DNA of 64,000 bases from Acestrorhynchus altus (GCA_034509495.1 CM067523.1:2405367-2469366); one strand, 5' to 3'. Positions 34,425-45,969 are shown, numbered from the stretch's first letter. Notes: generated by a model from the sequence alone, not told the origin. Numbers and translations are program-made.

Positions 34425-36842
34425 TCACGCTCCTGCGCACTCCAGTGCATCCAGGGACAGCAGGACGTCCGCTTTGCAACGGAAGGCGGTCGAGCCCTCC
34501 AGGTCCAGTTCACAGCTCTGTAGGTTTGGTGAGATCTCCTTAACACACACCACCTGAACACACACACACACACACACAGAGTCAGTAAAGCCTATTACTT
34601 ACAGTGACCCTCCTCAAAAACTGGGTTCTTCAAGGATTCCATACAAAACCATGACAACTCAAAGAACCTGAATGCTGAAATGAATACCTGATGAGAACCC
34701 TTTAAAAGTGGTTCTGTGTAGTACCGAAGAACTAGAACCCTTTTTGCTCTGAGTGAAAAAAGGTGCCTTAACAATGGCTATAGTTTTGTAATGAACCTTT
34801 GCATCAAACAAAGGTTCTTTACACTCACAGTTGATAAGATGGGTTCTTTACACTCTGCTGTAGAACAACAATACCTTTCCCTAAAGAACATTTCCTTAGA
34901 GAACCATTTAAAAAAGGGCTACATAAGTTATTTGGACTGGTATACATAGAAACATTTAATGATACAGAACCACTGCTTTTACTAAAGAACGTTTTCTAAA
35001 CAATGCCAATGTTCACCTGGTTAAAAGGTTGTATACGGTTCTTTGAAGAAGCTAGCTCTTACAAGGAACCTAGGGCATCACTGCTGTTATGAGGCAAAGA
35101 ACCCCTTTTTGCTAGAAGTGGGTATGTGATGTGAAAGTGCAGAACCTTTTTACAGTTTAAAGAATCTCCACACGATATTGGGATTTCAAGAAGAACCCTA
35201 AAATTGGCATAGAACCTTTGTGACCTGCTACTTTAAAAACAGGTGTTCTTTATGGAACCTTTTCTGGCCCCTTTATTAAGAGCGTCCAACATGTCCACCG
35301 ATACAGTTTCAGAGTGCGGAACCGTATGAACAGGTTCTAAAGTTCTAGAGGGGATTCTCTGGATCTGATCTTTCACGTCAGTCATGGCTGAATTAACAAT
35401 ATCACAACATTGTTTCAACATTGTTTTAATGCTGTTCATTTTGAGACTCATGCAACAATGATTTCTAATTTGTAAACCTTTTCAAAAAACATTTAACTAA
35501 CATTATTTCAATGTCTTTTCAAAGATGAAGCAGCAACTAACACCGTCAGCCACTTTTCAGAATTTAAGTCTGGTCATGTGCCGGCTGCGTTTCTGCTTTC
35601 TGACCAGGTTTCAGTGAAGCCGGAGTTCCACGTTGTTTAGGTTCAAAGATCTTCTTTCTCATTTAGAACAAATATGAGTCGTCTGTATTTATGGGTTCCT
35701 GCGAGATCCATTACTGACAGATTTGGAGATTAAATCAAATTAACTTGGAAATGAGTTGGAAATTCATTTTTTTCTCTGACTGGTCTGTAAACCCAGTCTG
35801 AGCTGTAGGTCTACGGTGGTCTTCTAAACCTCGACTTCAAAAAGTGAAGCTTTACAGGAGAAACACAAAACATCTTTCATGAAAATCAGTGTAAACGTAT
35901 TAATTCCAACTCATTTTGGAGAATTTCTATTGGTTCGTTCATCATGACATTCTGATACGATATAAAGAGCATTTCACTGTTAATTCACCACTGAATCAAA
36001 TTGAGATTAGAACGTTTCAACGTCTTTTGAACATTTTTACCTTTATAGCTCATCATTTCTAAAAGAAACCTTGATTTCTGGGGTTCTTAAACACAACTGT
36101 TTTTCACAATTGAAGCCAAATGTGACATTATTTCAACCTTATTCTAACATTGATCAGTCGTATGGCAGCTCAGAACAGGACAGGACAATTTTATAGAAGT
36201 AAACTGTGGTGTGTTTGTGCTCCATTAGAAATGTCAGGGACTGTTGTTATTGTCTTACCTTTATGGGGATGTTTCCCTAACAGTGTTTATTTAGATATAT
36301 GGGACAGAAATGAAGCCTCTAAATAAGACTTAACAGCCTCATTGGTGGACTGACCTCAGGTGCCAAAGGGGTCCCTAAATGGTCCACATGGTTCAGTTCT
36401 ATTAATCAGCTGAAGGTTTTGGTAGTAATTTGGGCTTCAGTCACCTTTGTTTTTCCTTACATCTGCTGTTATTATAGTCTGTCTGTGACGTTTACACAGC
36501 GCGTGCGTTTCTGTGCATCAGGTGCACTTTTACACAGCGCGTGCGTTTCTGTGCATCAGGTGCACTTTTATGCATCAGGTGCACTTTTACACTGCGCGTG
36601 CGTTTCTGTGCATCAGGTGCACTTTTACACAGCGCGTGCGTTTCTGTGCATCAGGTGCACTTTTACACAACGCGTGCGTTTCTGTGCATCAGGTGCACTT
36701 TTATGCATCAGGTGCACTTTTACACAGCGCGTGCGTTTCTGTGCATCAGGTGCACTTTTACACACTACGCGCAAAAAACGATCCAAACTCAAGAAAACGT
36801 GCGGCTTTACGCATCAGGTGGTCATTCATTTGCGCCACACAA

Positions 36843-36894
<52 letters not shown>

Positions 36895-37166
36895 ACCATG
36901 TTCCTGAGCGCAGGGGGGAGCCTCTGGCTGAGCGGACTGACCTCCTGCTCTCCGCCGGTCTGCGCCTCCGTCTCCGCCGTGCCGGTGTCGCTCTCCGCTC
37001 TGCGCGCGTGTGGCGACCTGCGGATGCCGGACAGCAGGCCGGAAGCTCTGCCCACTGAGTAATAGCTGGGTCCGGTAGCCTGCTTGTACCACGCGTCCGC
37101 CGGCTGGCACGACACGAGCACGAGCGCGGCGGCGAGCACGAGGACGGAGCGCGCGGAGCTGTCCAT
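34425..37166 (-). CDS. npb: Neuropeptide B precursor (complete, 2 coding exons)
   Basis: Secreted prepropeptide for neuropeptide B, ligand of the NPBW G-protein-coupled receptors. Coding exons on the minus strand: 37166-36897 (90 codons, phase 0) and 34553-34425 (42 codons plus TGA), 132 aa in total. Residues 1-25 form a hydrophobic signal peptide ending ADA before Trp26. The mature peptide starts WYKQATGPSYYSVGR and continues ASGLLSGIRRSPHA to residue 54, 29 residues like human NPB-29, followed by dibasic Arg55-Arg56. An inner Arg49-Arg50 would allow a 23-residue form. Exon 2 encodes the conserved tail VCVKEISPNLQSCE with paired cysteines, as in human NPB. The splice joins LRNM to VVCVK. The donor lies 4 nt from a (CA)n tract. 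The lack of an NPW-type sequence makes npb rather than npw the right name. Confidence 0.93.
34620..35270. repeat. Degenerate repeat of GAACCCTTTTTGC / GGTTCTTT phrases in the npb intron
   Basis: Short phrases such as AGAACCCTTTTTGCT, AAGGTTCTTTACAC, AGAACCATTTAAAAAAGG and TGTTCTTTATGGAACC recur in both orientations for about 650 bp. Similar phrase clusters lie at 180-250, 4825-4890, 28720-28770 and 45330-45860. It resembles the decayed GGTTCT/AGAACC MITE-like repeats common in fish. No coding content. Confidence 0.5.
35690..36045. repeat. Dispersed repeat, direct copy of 37660-38045
   Basis: Matching blocks include TGTAAACCCAGTCTGAGCTG, GTGAAGCTTTACAGGAG, CATGAAAATCAGTGTAAACG, CCAACTCATTTTGGAGAATT, TTCATCATGACATTCTGATA and AATTCACCACTGAATCAA. 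One copy lies in the npb intron and the other 5' of npb, in the same orientation. No coding content. Confidence 0.8.
36486..36767. repeat. 38-bp minisatellite in the npb intron
   Basis: Units of CACAGCGCGTGCGTTTCTGT followed by GCATCAGGTGCACTTTTA, six to seven copies. Two places carry an extra 19-bp partial unit (TGCATCAGGTGCACTTTTA). It begins about 130 bp from the exon 1 donor. Each unit holds CAGGTG (an E-box) and a GCGCGTGCG CpG cluster. Open frames in all three plus phases are artefacts of a 38-bp period. Confidence 0.9.
36845..36892. repeat. (GT)n microsatellite at the npb exon 1 donor
   Basis: About 24 units, starting 4 nt inside the intron on the sense (minus) strand, where it reads GTAAACACACAC. 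Confidence 0.95.
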
Positions 37167-37255
37167 AGCGTCTGTGTGCGGGGTGTGTGCGGGTGTGTGT
37201 GCGCGCGCGCGTGGCTCTGATGCCTCTACTTCACCCGCACGACGCTGCAGATGGA

Positions 37256-37264
37256 GTTTATATG
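37256..37264 (-). promoter_or_regulatory. TATA-like box of npb
   Basis: On the minus strand CATATAAAC lies about 90 nt before the npb ATG, with GC-rich sequence between them. The spacing allows a start site near 37230 and a 5' UTR of about 60 nt. Inference from position only. Confidence 0.45.
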
Positions 37265-37659
37265 AACACCCCCCCCCCCATGCTCTTCATCACTCCTCCT
37301 CCTCCTCTTCTCCTCCTCTCCTCCTCCTCCTCTTTAGGTGATTCATGGTTCCGGTGAGGAAAATTCCAAATAGCAGTTGAGGAGCAGGACTTTATGACTG
37401 ATGGGGGATGATATCTAGCATTCCTGCTGGAGATCTTTCCTCTCATCATGGGCATGAAGGTCATGGTATTATTTGGCTTTCAGTGAGTCTGTGAACTGGA
37501 GTCCAGAAGTGTGAAGGAAGATAAAGGTCACCAGAAGCAGTGTGTCTCAGTGGGGCGTCGTGTACAGAGCTGTAGAACTTCCTCTGGCAAAACTGCCCCA
37601 TAGTTTGATGCTCTCGCCACCATGCTGAACAGCTGGTACAGTGTTCTTAGAGTTGAAGG

Positions 37660-38045
37660 GCCATGAACTTCTTCCAGAAGATCAGATTCACTTGGAAATT
37701 ACTTGTAAATTAATTTTTTTCTGGTGCGTAAAGCCAGACTTAGCTGTAGGTCTAAGTCCAGTCCAGTTCTTTCTGTCTCTGTGGTTCATATTACAGCGAA
37801 ATGTGAAGCTTTACAGATGCTCAAAACGTCCTTCATGAAAATCAGTGTAAACGTTTTTATTCCAACTCATTTTGGAGAATTTCCATTGGTTCATTCATCA
37901 TGACATTCTGATAGGACATAAAGAGCAACTGTGAAATAAAACCCAGCCAGCATTTTACTGTAAATTCACCACTGAATCAACATCATGGTTAAATCAACGT
38001 TGAATCAACTAGAGATTAGAACCTTGTTTCAACGTCTTTCCTATC
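37660..38045. repeat. Dispersed repeat, second direct copy
   Basis: See 35690-36045 for the shared blocks. This copy carries an extra segment (TAAAACCCAGCCAGCATTTT) absent from the other. It lies between npb and sgsh. Confidence 0.8.
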
Positions 38046-38049
38046 ATAT

Positions 38050-39060
38050 TTAATTTGTCCATAAACGTCTCCTGGAAGGCTTTTCCAATCGTGTGGTTCA
38101 TGTTGCAAACTGGGCAGGAGCATCTTTCCTGACGTGTATGGATCGGCACTGAGCTCCTTGAACTTTTTATTCACTGAAAACCTGTATTTTGAATTCGGCA
38201 AAAGCGAACTGACCATCTCAAAACCGTGGGTTTGGTTTTATAATGACTGTATTCCGAGCGTCAGTGTTGCTGTTTGAAAGGGGTCTCGCACTGATTCGAT
38301 TATGTGATTTTCCCACATTCCTAAATGTTCCAGGAAAAAACACAATGTTAAAAGCCAAAATATGAGTAATGAGTCACGCAATATGAGCAGGAAATGGGGC
38401 CTAATGCGGTTTGCTTCGATTCAGCTGGCCAGCGATCACAGCTGGGCGAAGTGCAGAGGAAAGCCCGCTCTACTGGTCACCTTAGATCGAGATCGTCTCT
38501 GTTTTTCAAGATTAAAAGAAATCAAACACGGAACACATATGAAACTTGTATCTACTGGTCAATGAGATGGTCTCTGTAATATACAAACAATCAAATAGTT
38601 GAAAGGGACTCTGTCTCAGAATTCGTAAGGCATCCCTGAGAAGGACATCCGTTATCATGGGAATTGAAACTGATCCCAGAATGGAGCTTCTTGGACCTGG
38701 GAAGCTTTTTGAAGACAATTACATTTCACTCAGTGACTCTCAAGCAAATAAGCAAACCTGAGCCGTGTTTCCCCTCCCCTTCAAAAGCTGGCGATGACCA
38801 CACATTTGACCAATTTGACAGTAACCAGCAATATTATTCTTTGAATAAAAAAAGAAGTGTAGAACATTTTGCATCCTATAGGTTAGTGGTTCCTCAGTTA
38901 CGTCTATTTCCCCGTCAACCTGATCCGTTTAATGAAGATTTCACTTTGAACAGACCAGTGTCAACCTTCTACCTTCATAGAACGTCCATCAGAAATAGAA
39001 ACACCCTGCTAAAAGCAGCTGGTATCCCTCTTTTTCCACAAGTCCTCCAACCCTGGTTGA
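38050..39060. other. Remainder of the npb-sgsh interval, no gene seen
   Basis: Ordinary AT-moderate sequence. The longest plus-strand frame (38664-39071, 135 codons) has no recognisable domain and no supporting splice sites, so it is not called. The sgsh 3' UTR should occupy the right end, on the minus strand. Confidence 0.4.
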
Positions 39061-39067
39061 TGATTCC

Positions 39068-42000
39068 TTAAAGATCATTGTACAATGGCCTACACTGAGG
39101 CTCCAGCTTGGCTTCCAGCACAGCATCCGGCTCACAAACCCACGGGTCCTCCGTCAGCCACTGCCACTTCAGCAGCTGCCCCTTCAAGCCCTCCAAAACA
39201 CCACCGTAAGCAGGGTCTTGCGCCAGGTTCTTCTCTTCCCTGGGGTCCGAGTGGGTGTCAAACAGCTCCCAGCGCTCCCTGTAATAGTACCCCCTGAGAG
39301 TCTTGAACCAGCCAGTGGGCTGCCTTTCCTGGGTGCGATTAAGTAGGTCCTGGAAAGTTGGTGAGACGTAGAGATCCTGGTCAATGGGGAAAGGCATGCG
39401 GTAGTGGAGGTTGTGGAGAAGTCGGTAGCGACCTTGATGGACTGAACGCATGGGGTAGTACATGGTGGCCTCGTGGAGGTTCTGGCTGGAGTAGACCGTG
39501 TCCCAGGATGGCTCGGAGGACAGTGCAGGGAGGAGGGAGCGTCCAGTGAGCTGCACCGGGGACCATCGGCTCAGGCTGTAGGAGGGGTATGGAATGGAGA
39601 ACCAGTCCAGGATAGTGGGTGTGATGTCTGGGATGGAGAAAGAAAAATGGTGATGAGGTATTGTTAACCATGGGTCAAAAATCAGTCCTCAACAACAGCG
39701 ACTGTACAATTCAAAACATACACCAGTTAAGACTTGAGCTAATGTTAATGGTGATGAGTCCACCACAGTGTGTTTGGCAGGGTTGCAAGAAGAAAGCTTC
39801 AGCTCTGAACAGTCTGCAGCGGACGAGCCAGAAGACTGGAACACTGTTTTGTGGATTTTTGGTTTGAACGTTTGGAGAAAACACTGCATTCCTGCATAAA
39901 ACACTGTGAAGGATGCTGGTGGTAGTATCATGGTTGGAGCTTTTTTTGCTGCCCCTGGGCCAAGACGGCTCGCTAATGGAACAATGAATTCTGAATTAAT
40001 CCAGCAAATTATAACGAGAAATATCAGGACATCTGTCCTTGAGCTGAATGTCAAAAGAATGCGGACCGTGCAACAAGACAATGACCCTAAACAGACACGA
40101 AGCAAGTAGTTCGTGGGAGGAAATCCACCATCATATCATAGGTAAAGCTGTTTTGTATGTAGGAATGGGATCAAATTAGTGCAGGACTAATCAACAGCTA
40201 CCGGAAACGTTTAGTCTGATTAGTCTGATTTGGATCTCCTTATCTCCTTTTAAGAACTTCTAAAGGGTGCATGGCTTTAATGACAACTGCTTATTAATTC
40301 GCTGCCCTAAGCCCGATTCCAACTGAACCGAGCAGCAACATTCTGCCATATTCAATGCACATTTGCTTTAGATAAAATAACTCCATGTCTCCAAAGGCAT
40401 TCCGGTAGGACATGCAAACTAAGTGGAAATGGAGCCACCTTGTGGTCATATGTGTTCCCAAGACACAAAGAGATCAGGTGTGTCCATTTATGACTTCTTG
40501 TAAAGAGTACAGACATCAAAACAACTGGTTTTGTGATGTGATGATCTGGTTCCAGTGGCTCCTGTTGAGGAAGTTGGTGTGTCAAAACATGGAAAAGTGT
40601 AGGATCTTGGATACTTTGTGAAGAACTGTGAATGGGTCAGAACATCTCTGGAACATCACCAAATTGCAGTGGTTAGTACCTACCAAAAGTGCTCCAAGGA
40701 AGAACAACCAATGAACCAGCGACAGGAACATGGGGCCCAAGGAGATCCCATCTCACAACTTAAAGCCCTTAGCCCTTGGTGCCAGATAGCACAGGACAGC
40801 TTCAGAGGTCATGTGGAGTCCACAAGGGGAACCTACTCAATATTAGCAGGGGGTTTGGATGGATGACTGGTGTATATATGCGTGCGTCTCACCCAGCAAG
40901 CTGACGTAGGCCTGGCTGCTCTGCCCCCAGCGCTGCCGGTGTTCGGGTGAAGACACCAGCATGGGTTCGGCCACTCCAGAACCGTAGAGGTTGGTGCGTC
41001 CATTTGGAAATGGAACTCCGTTATCAGAGCTGTAAATCACCAGAGTATTGTTCTCAAAGCCGGCATCCCTCAACTCCTTCAGCACCAGACCAATACCTGG
41101 AACAGGAGGAATATAAACACATCATAGATATAATAAAGGTTGTGGTAAGCAGGGCTGCAGCTATCAATTCCTTTAGTCCAGTATTGTACCGATGATTCCA
41201 TTGTATTGATTAATCAGACAAGTAATACTTTTGCTTTATTAAAGAGCACAGCGAATAAATACATTTGAGTTTTCTCTCGTTCTAACTTTTCTTCTCTCTC
41301 CACCTCCATCGCAAGTACATTATGAACACATTGTTCGTCAACAAAACCTGTGTGAGTGGGACAAAACGGGCACCGCTTTTCATAGGTCAGCTGTACAAAT
41401 ATTTGCACCTTGGTCCAGTCTGCTGACTGTGGTGTACTGGGCTGCTATATCTGCTCTGGATGTCGGGGTGTCTGGGACGAAGTACGGCACCTGAAAAACA
41501 TCCAGACCTTTGGGATAATGGTACTGCAATTGTATACAATATATAATGACAATACTGCACCATTACTATAGTAATACTACAACAGTTCTGCAATAGTAGT
41601 ACAACAGTACACAATAATATGACAATAATACTATAATAGTTCTGCAGTACAAACAAGAACTACAATAATCCTCACCACTGATATCGTTCTAGGACATTTC
41701 CCTAGATTCCTAGATAGAATCATAGATCATCTCACCTTCACCTGGTCAGGTGTGTAGTACTGTGGCTTCCAATCCGGAATTCTTCCCATTCCGCTTTTGC
41801 CATTCCCGAATTTTTCACAGAAGGCTCCATACTGGGGCTGTGAGTGGCCGCACCGGTGCGGGTCATGGAAGGCCACGTAGAGGAAAAACGGCTGTGCCTC
41901 TCCTCCAGCCCTCTCCACCTCCTTCTGTCCATCCAGAAACTTCCGGACAAGGAGTTTTATCCGGGTGATGTTACGTCCCACCTGCAGAACAGAGCCGTTC

Positions 42001-43734
42001 TCCTCTGTGTAGGCGAAGTCGAAAGGGTAAACAGGGCCTGGGCCAACGTGCTTCTTTCCAATGATCCCTGCCACAGTGGAATATGGTTGTTGTAGTGTGG
42101 GGTACTCTACTGCTGCTGGTAATACTGTTGCTCGGTTATGTTTGTTACATGGTGGAATAATACTTGAGCTGCGGTCAGAGTGCCATCTGCAATAATGTCA
42201 CATTTAGAACGTCTCTCAGCCAATCACATTGTGGGATTGTAACTAACTGTGGTATAATCTTACATAACAAGCGAAAGGACATTAAATTACTGTTTACGGC
42301 TGTATCAACCCTTTACGTGTTCAGATTCATAGACTACCACCTGAAGGTCAAACTGTCCGAACCCACTTCTCTACTGGATATCACTGTTTCATTCCAGTAG
42401 ATTGAGTTTCTTACCGGTGCGGATGTTGGCCTGCTTCAGAAGCAGCGGGAGACTGCGCACTCCATCAAATGAGTTATAGTGGTGCACCCCCTGATGGAGG
42501 CCGTACATGCCATTCTGATGCTGTAGATCATAGAAGGTAAGACAAGGAGACAGTTGCTCACTTACTGACTGTAACTCATACCTCGTGAAACAGAATTCCT
42601 AAAATCCAGATGTGTGCAATTCATACCTGCGGTAGGCCGGTGAGGATAGTGGAGCGGCTGGGTGAACAGCTGCTGACAGATGCAAAAGCGTTTTGGAAGA
42701 TGACGCTGCGCTGAGCCAGAGCTTTCAGGTGTGGCGTTTGAACCACTGTGTTGTTGTAGACCTCGGTCTCAAAACCGGCATCATCAGCTGCGAACGGACA
42801 CATTGACAGAATCAGGGCGCTGCTTCCCAGACATGCTTCTGTCCCATCTTTTTTAAAATTTGCATGATTAAATATTATTTTACGGAGTCAGAATTGTTTG
42901 CAATGGTGGTGAAAGGTCTGAAACATTTTAAGCTCAGTAAAAATCTCACTCTTACTTTAATTATTACACCCAAAATATTCCAGATGTTTCCTGAAGACTT
43001 ATAAAGAAGATCCCATTTTAAATACGAAAGACAGAAGAATAGAATTTGTCCTCTGTATATCACCCATCAACATGCATTAGTGGGCAGTGAGCACACGCGT
43101 CCAGAGTGGTGGGCTGCCCTATCCACAGCACACGGGGAGCAGCTGGGGAGTTGAGTGTTGCTCAAGGGCACTTCAGTCATGTCCTGCCAGTTCAGGGAAT
43201 CAAACCGGCAACATTCCTGTCACAATGCCGGTTCCCTAACCACCATTTTTCCACGTTATATTTTTCATATCACATATCATATCGTATATTGCAGGGCATT
43301 TTGGAAATATTTCCAGACAGTATATATTTTACAATAATCAATATTCCTTATAATATTCAGATGAACACATGTAGGTTCTCTGCTGGCTTTGGACCAGTCA
43401 TAGACCCAGTGACCTCTGGTTCCCCTCAGAACCCCTAAGTTTCTCTACCACAATAATCCACCCTGAACACGCTGTTTACATCCTGATGACTAGGTTTTAA
43501 AGCATGTTTGAAAACAAATCAAAGTCCTCTTAAGTCCTAAAACACAAACAGGAGATCAAAGGCAGTGGGAGCAGGACTGATCTCACATAATGCAGAGATG
43601 AAAAACCATGTGCTTTGGTAAGATATCAAGTAGAAACTTTATTTACCAATGATGAGCAGCACATTCCCTCTGCCTGCCAGCACAGCACAGCAGCACATCA
43701 ACACCAAGGCAGCTGTACCATGTAAACACAGCAT
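39068..43734 (-). CDS. sgsh: N-sulfoglucosamine sulfohydrolase, heparan N-sulfatase (complete, 7 coding exons)
   Basis: Lysosomal sulfatase that removes N-linked sulfate from glucosamine at the non-reducing end of heparan sulfate; human loss causes Sanfilippo syndrome type A. Coding exons (minus): 43734-43647, 42787-42627, 42520-42415, 42067-41736, 41490-41409, 41096-40893, 39627-39068. They sum to 1533 nt, 510 aa, against 502 in human. Seen: a hydrophobic signal peptide in the first 21 residues; metal-binding Asp31-Asp32; SVSSCSPSRS with Cys70, the residue turned into formylglycine, at the human position; Lys123 and His125 in IIGKKHVG; HDPHRCGHSQPQYG; YSSDNG with Asp281-Asn282; several N-glycosylation sequons including Asn41. 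The C-terminal half (YPMRSV, FPIDQDLYVSPTFQDLLNRT) matches the SGSH family closely. A loop near residue 165 is longer than in human. No broken residue, so the gene should be active. Divergent from slc26a11. Confidence 0.96.
39690..40115 (+). pseudogene. Tc1-like transposase fragment in sgsh intron 6
   Basis: The plus strand reads KDAGGSIMVGAFFAAPGPRR, then NGTMNSELIQQII, then RTVQQDNDPKQTRSK and a stop. These are the central catalytic region and QQDNDPKHTS motif of Tc1-like transposases, with the usual His replaced by Gln. Surrounding frames are broken. It runs antisense to sgsh. Confidence 0.8.
43083..43250 (-). mobile_element. Family A SINE, minus strand, in sgsh intron 1
   Basis: Read on the minus strand: GGTTAGGGAACCGGCATTG, GCCGGTTTGATTCCCTGAAC (B box GGTTTGATTCC), ACATGACTGAAGTGCCCTTG, then the GCTCCCCGTG region. 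The left head is cut off near 43250. Confidence 0.75.
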
Positions 43735-44172
43735 TGTATTCCTGTAGTTTAGTAATCCTGAGCCTTTTATAAGTCCCCCTCTTCGCTGGTCGTCCTCACT
43801 GCCTTCCTGTGCATCTCATTTCTCATACAAATGTGTCCACACTGTCCACAAACACAAGGTAAACACAAGATCAAGCCAGGAGCCTTTCTTTGCACGGCCG
43901 AATCTCAAATCGCACCCTGCTCCCTACTTAGGGCACTGCGTACGTTATCAAACTAGGGGTTATACACATCAAATATTGCCCTACGTAATCATATAAATAG
44001 AAAGAGATATTGGACGTATTATTTTGGATTGGAAGATTGTTGAGTGTACAGTATTTCGTGACCTAGATAGCGCACTTCATATGGACTATGTAGAGATTTG
44101 GGACACCGCCAAACTCCTTCCCGTTTCCGTATTGTAAACGCATAACTAGAGTCACGCTGTGCAACGCCGCAA

Positions 44173-44270
44173 CCAATGGGAGAGCGGTATCATCGAACTT
44201 TCTTTTTCATAGCCAATGGCGTGGCGGACTCGGGATGTGGTAGCCAATAGGAGCGCCGTATTCTAATTGG
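44173..44270. promoter_or_regulatory. Bidirectional promoter of sgsh and slc26a11, four CCAAT boxes
   Basis: CCAAT at 44173-44177, 44213-44217 and 44244-44248 and the inverse ATTGG at 44266-44270, spaced 40, 31 and about 22 bp, in GC-richer sequence with no TATA box. Such arrays are typical NF-Y sites of TATA-less divergent promoters. The sgsh ATG is 440 bp to the left; slc26a11 lies to the right. The head-to-head order is also found in human. Start sites are inferred. Confidence 0.7.
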
Positions 44271-44476
44271 CGTGTACAGCGATGTCGATGTGTTTGAGGT
44301 GCCAAGCGGAGGAAACCGCAGGCGGCCGTCGGTGTGATTATGTGGTGATTTGGTGTTAATAACGATTTATTCGGAATGAGAGTCGAAATGAATCGGTTTC
44401 AGAGGGATTCTTTGCGGATTATAAGGTTTGGGACCGTTTTCTTTGTTTGTTTATTTGAACTTGCAGTGTGAATGGA

Positions 44477-44524
44477 GTTGTTCCACCTTAAATATGCCCC
44501 TATTACTGTCACACACACACACAT

Positions 44525-44570
<46 letters not shown>

Positions 44571-44597
44571 TTAATGCACTATTTAAGGTGGAACAGC
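44477..44597. repeat. Inverted repeat flanking a (CA)n tract
   Basis: TTGTTCCACCTTAAAT (44477 on) is matched in inverse by ATTTAAGGTGGAACAG (to about 44597), with a (CA)n tract at 44512-44568 in the loop. It could form a 15-bp stem. Possibly the remains of a short transposon invaded by a microsatellite. Confidence 0.6.
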
Positions 44598-44624
44598 TCA
44601 CATGATCAACACATGATGTTGTTT

Positions 44625-44696
44625 TATATATATGTATATGTGTGTATGTACATATATATATATGTGTGTGTGTGTGTGCATATTTGTATACACACG

Positions 44697-44782
<86 letters not shown>
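44625..44782. repeat. Compound (TG)n(TA)n microsatellite
   Basis: TATATG/TGTG mixtures, then (TG)n at about 44697-44730, then (TA)n at about 44731-44782, over 25 TA units. TG and TA tracts of this length can adopt Z-DNA or cruciform structure. It sits 0.5 kb from the CCAAT promoter, on the slc26a11 side. Confidence 0.95.
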
Positions 44783-44787
<5 letters not shown>

Positions 44788-45010
44788 ACATGCACCAATA
44801 TATAATATATACACATACTCTTTATTACTAAATAACGTACATTATTAAAGTGTTTTGATCAGTTTGTTTTTCAGGAATTCTGGAGTCATATGAAAATAAT
44901 ATTGCTGCACTAAAATCTTCCCACTGCTATAAAGCGATCTATTATTATGGTCTTCTGTAGACGTTCATTATGGCCAGAACAGAAGTCTTGTTTTCTCCTC
45001 TTCTTTCCAG

Positions 45011-45321
45011 CAGCTTGACATCTGAAGAGAGCTTGAAGGAGAGCATGTGGAGGCCGGAGAACTCAGCTGAGCGGTGAAGCAACAAGAGGTTTTATTGTAG
45101 TTGAGGTTTTATCTCTCTGTAAAGCTCTACTGTAATCGTGGAGGCCCTGAGCTAATTTGAATTCTTCTCCCTCCTCCATCTCCTTCTTCCAACCAGCTCC
45201 ACCTGCTTATGACGGCACATCCTGGAATACCGATGTTGAACCAACACCTGCATCACTGCACATAAAGCTGCGGTCATCACTCAGCCTGGAAGAACCTGAA
45301 ACGCTGCTGCGCCTAGTGAAG
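45011..45321 (+). other. Candidate non-coding 5' exons of slc26a11
   Basis: Two exon-like pieces have good splice signals: 45011-45073 (acceptor TTCTTTCCAG, donor CG|GTGAAG) and 45197-45321 (acceptor TTCCAACCAG, donor AAG|GTAACC). Neither can join the main coding exon at 45969 in an open frame: after ...AAG the next reading would be GAT GAT GGA and soon a stop. They would therefore be 5' UTR. The second holds a short ATG frame from 45209 of 18 codons. Human SLC26A11 also has untranslated 5' exons. Confidence 0.4.
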
Positions 45322-45969
45322 GTAACCCTCTTCGGATGCTTAAATGGATCTTTACCTAGAACGAAAACCTCTTGTAGATGGGTCTTCTTATGGAACCCTT
45401 TTTTAAAAGAGTGAAGAGCCATCTACAAGATCAGGTTCATTAGGTGAGTAGTCTAAGCAAAAGGGATTCATATTGTGCTACAAGGTGGTTCTTTGACTTG
45501 TAATGATAGTGGTACCCTTTTTAGAACCATCTTTTTAGCAGATTTTCACCATAGCAAAGAACTTGGCTTGTTCTTGGTTACAGTTTATTTAGAACACTGC
45601 ATTTACTACAGAGCGCCTTATTTAGTGGTGTAGTAGTTTCTGGGTTCTGTGGGTTCTAATGATTCCGTTCTTGGGACAAGAACCTCTGAAGAACCACGAT
45701 GAGTGTATAATTTAAGTATAATTTAAGTTTGTAGAACCTTTTTTTGTTTTAAAAGAACCATCTACATGGCCTTTTCAGTCACACTCAGAAACTACCAGAA
45801 CCCTTTAATCACTCAAATGGCTCTTTGACTTGTCTTGGTTCTAGACCAGTTTGTTAAATGTCCCTTAAAGAGCTCCCGTTTTCATTTTACAGCTACACGC
45901 TGACCCTAGGCTAAGGTTCTAACGTGTCTGTGTGTCTCTTGGCTACACTCCTAGTAAACGGCCTGCAGG

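Noticed and set aside
36419..37062. Three overlapping plus-strand frames of 160-180 codons
   Set aside because: Products of the 38-bp minisatellite and (GT)n opposite npb exon 1. The npb frame on the minus strand explains the region.
38664..39071. 135-codon plus-strand frame between npb and sgsh
   Set aside because: No domain, no splice support, and it overlaps the sgsh stop on the other strand.
44472..44848. Frames rich in Tyr-Ile or Thr-His near the divergent promoter
   Set aside because: Translation of (CA)n, (TG)n and (TA)n tracts.
45157..45414. Coding exon continuing into slc26a11
   Set aside because: Joining at 45321/45969 gives an early stop, and the known family start fits ATG 45970.
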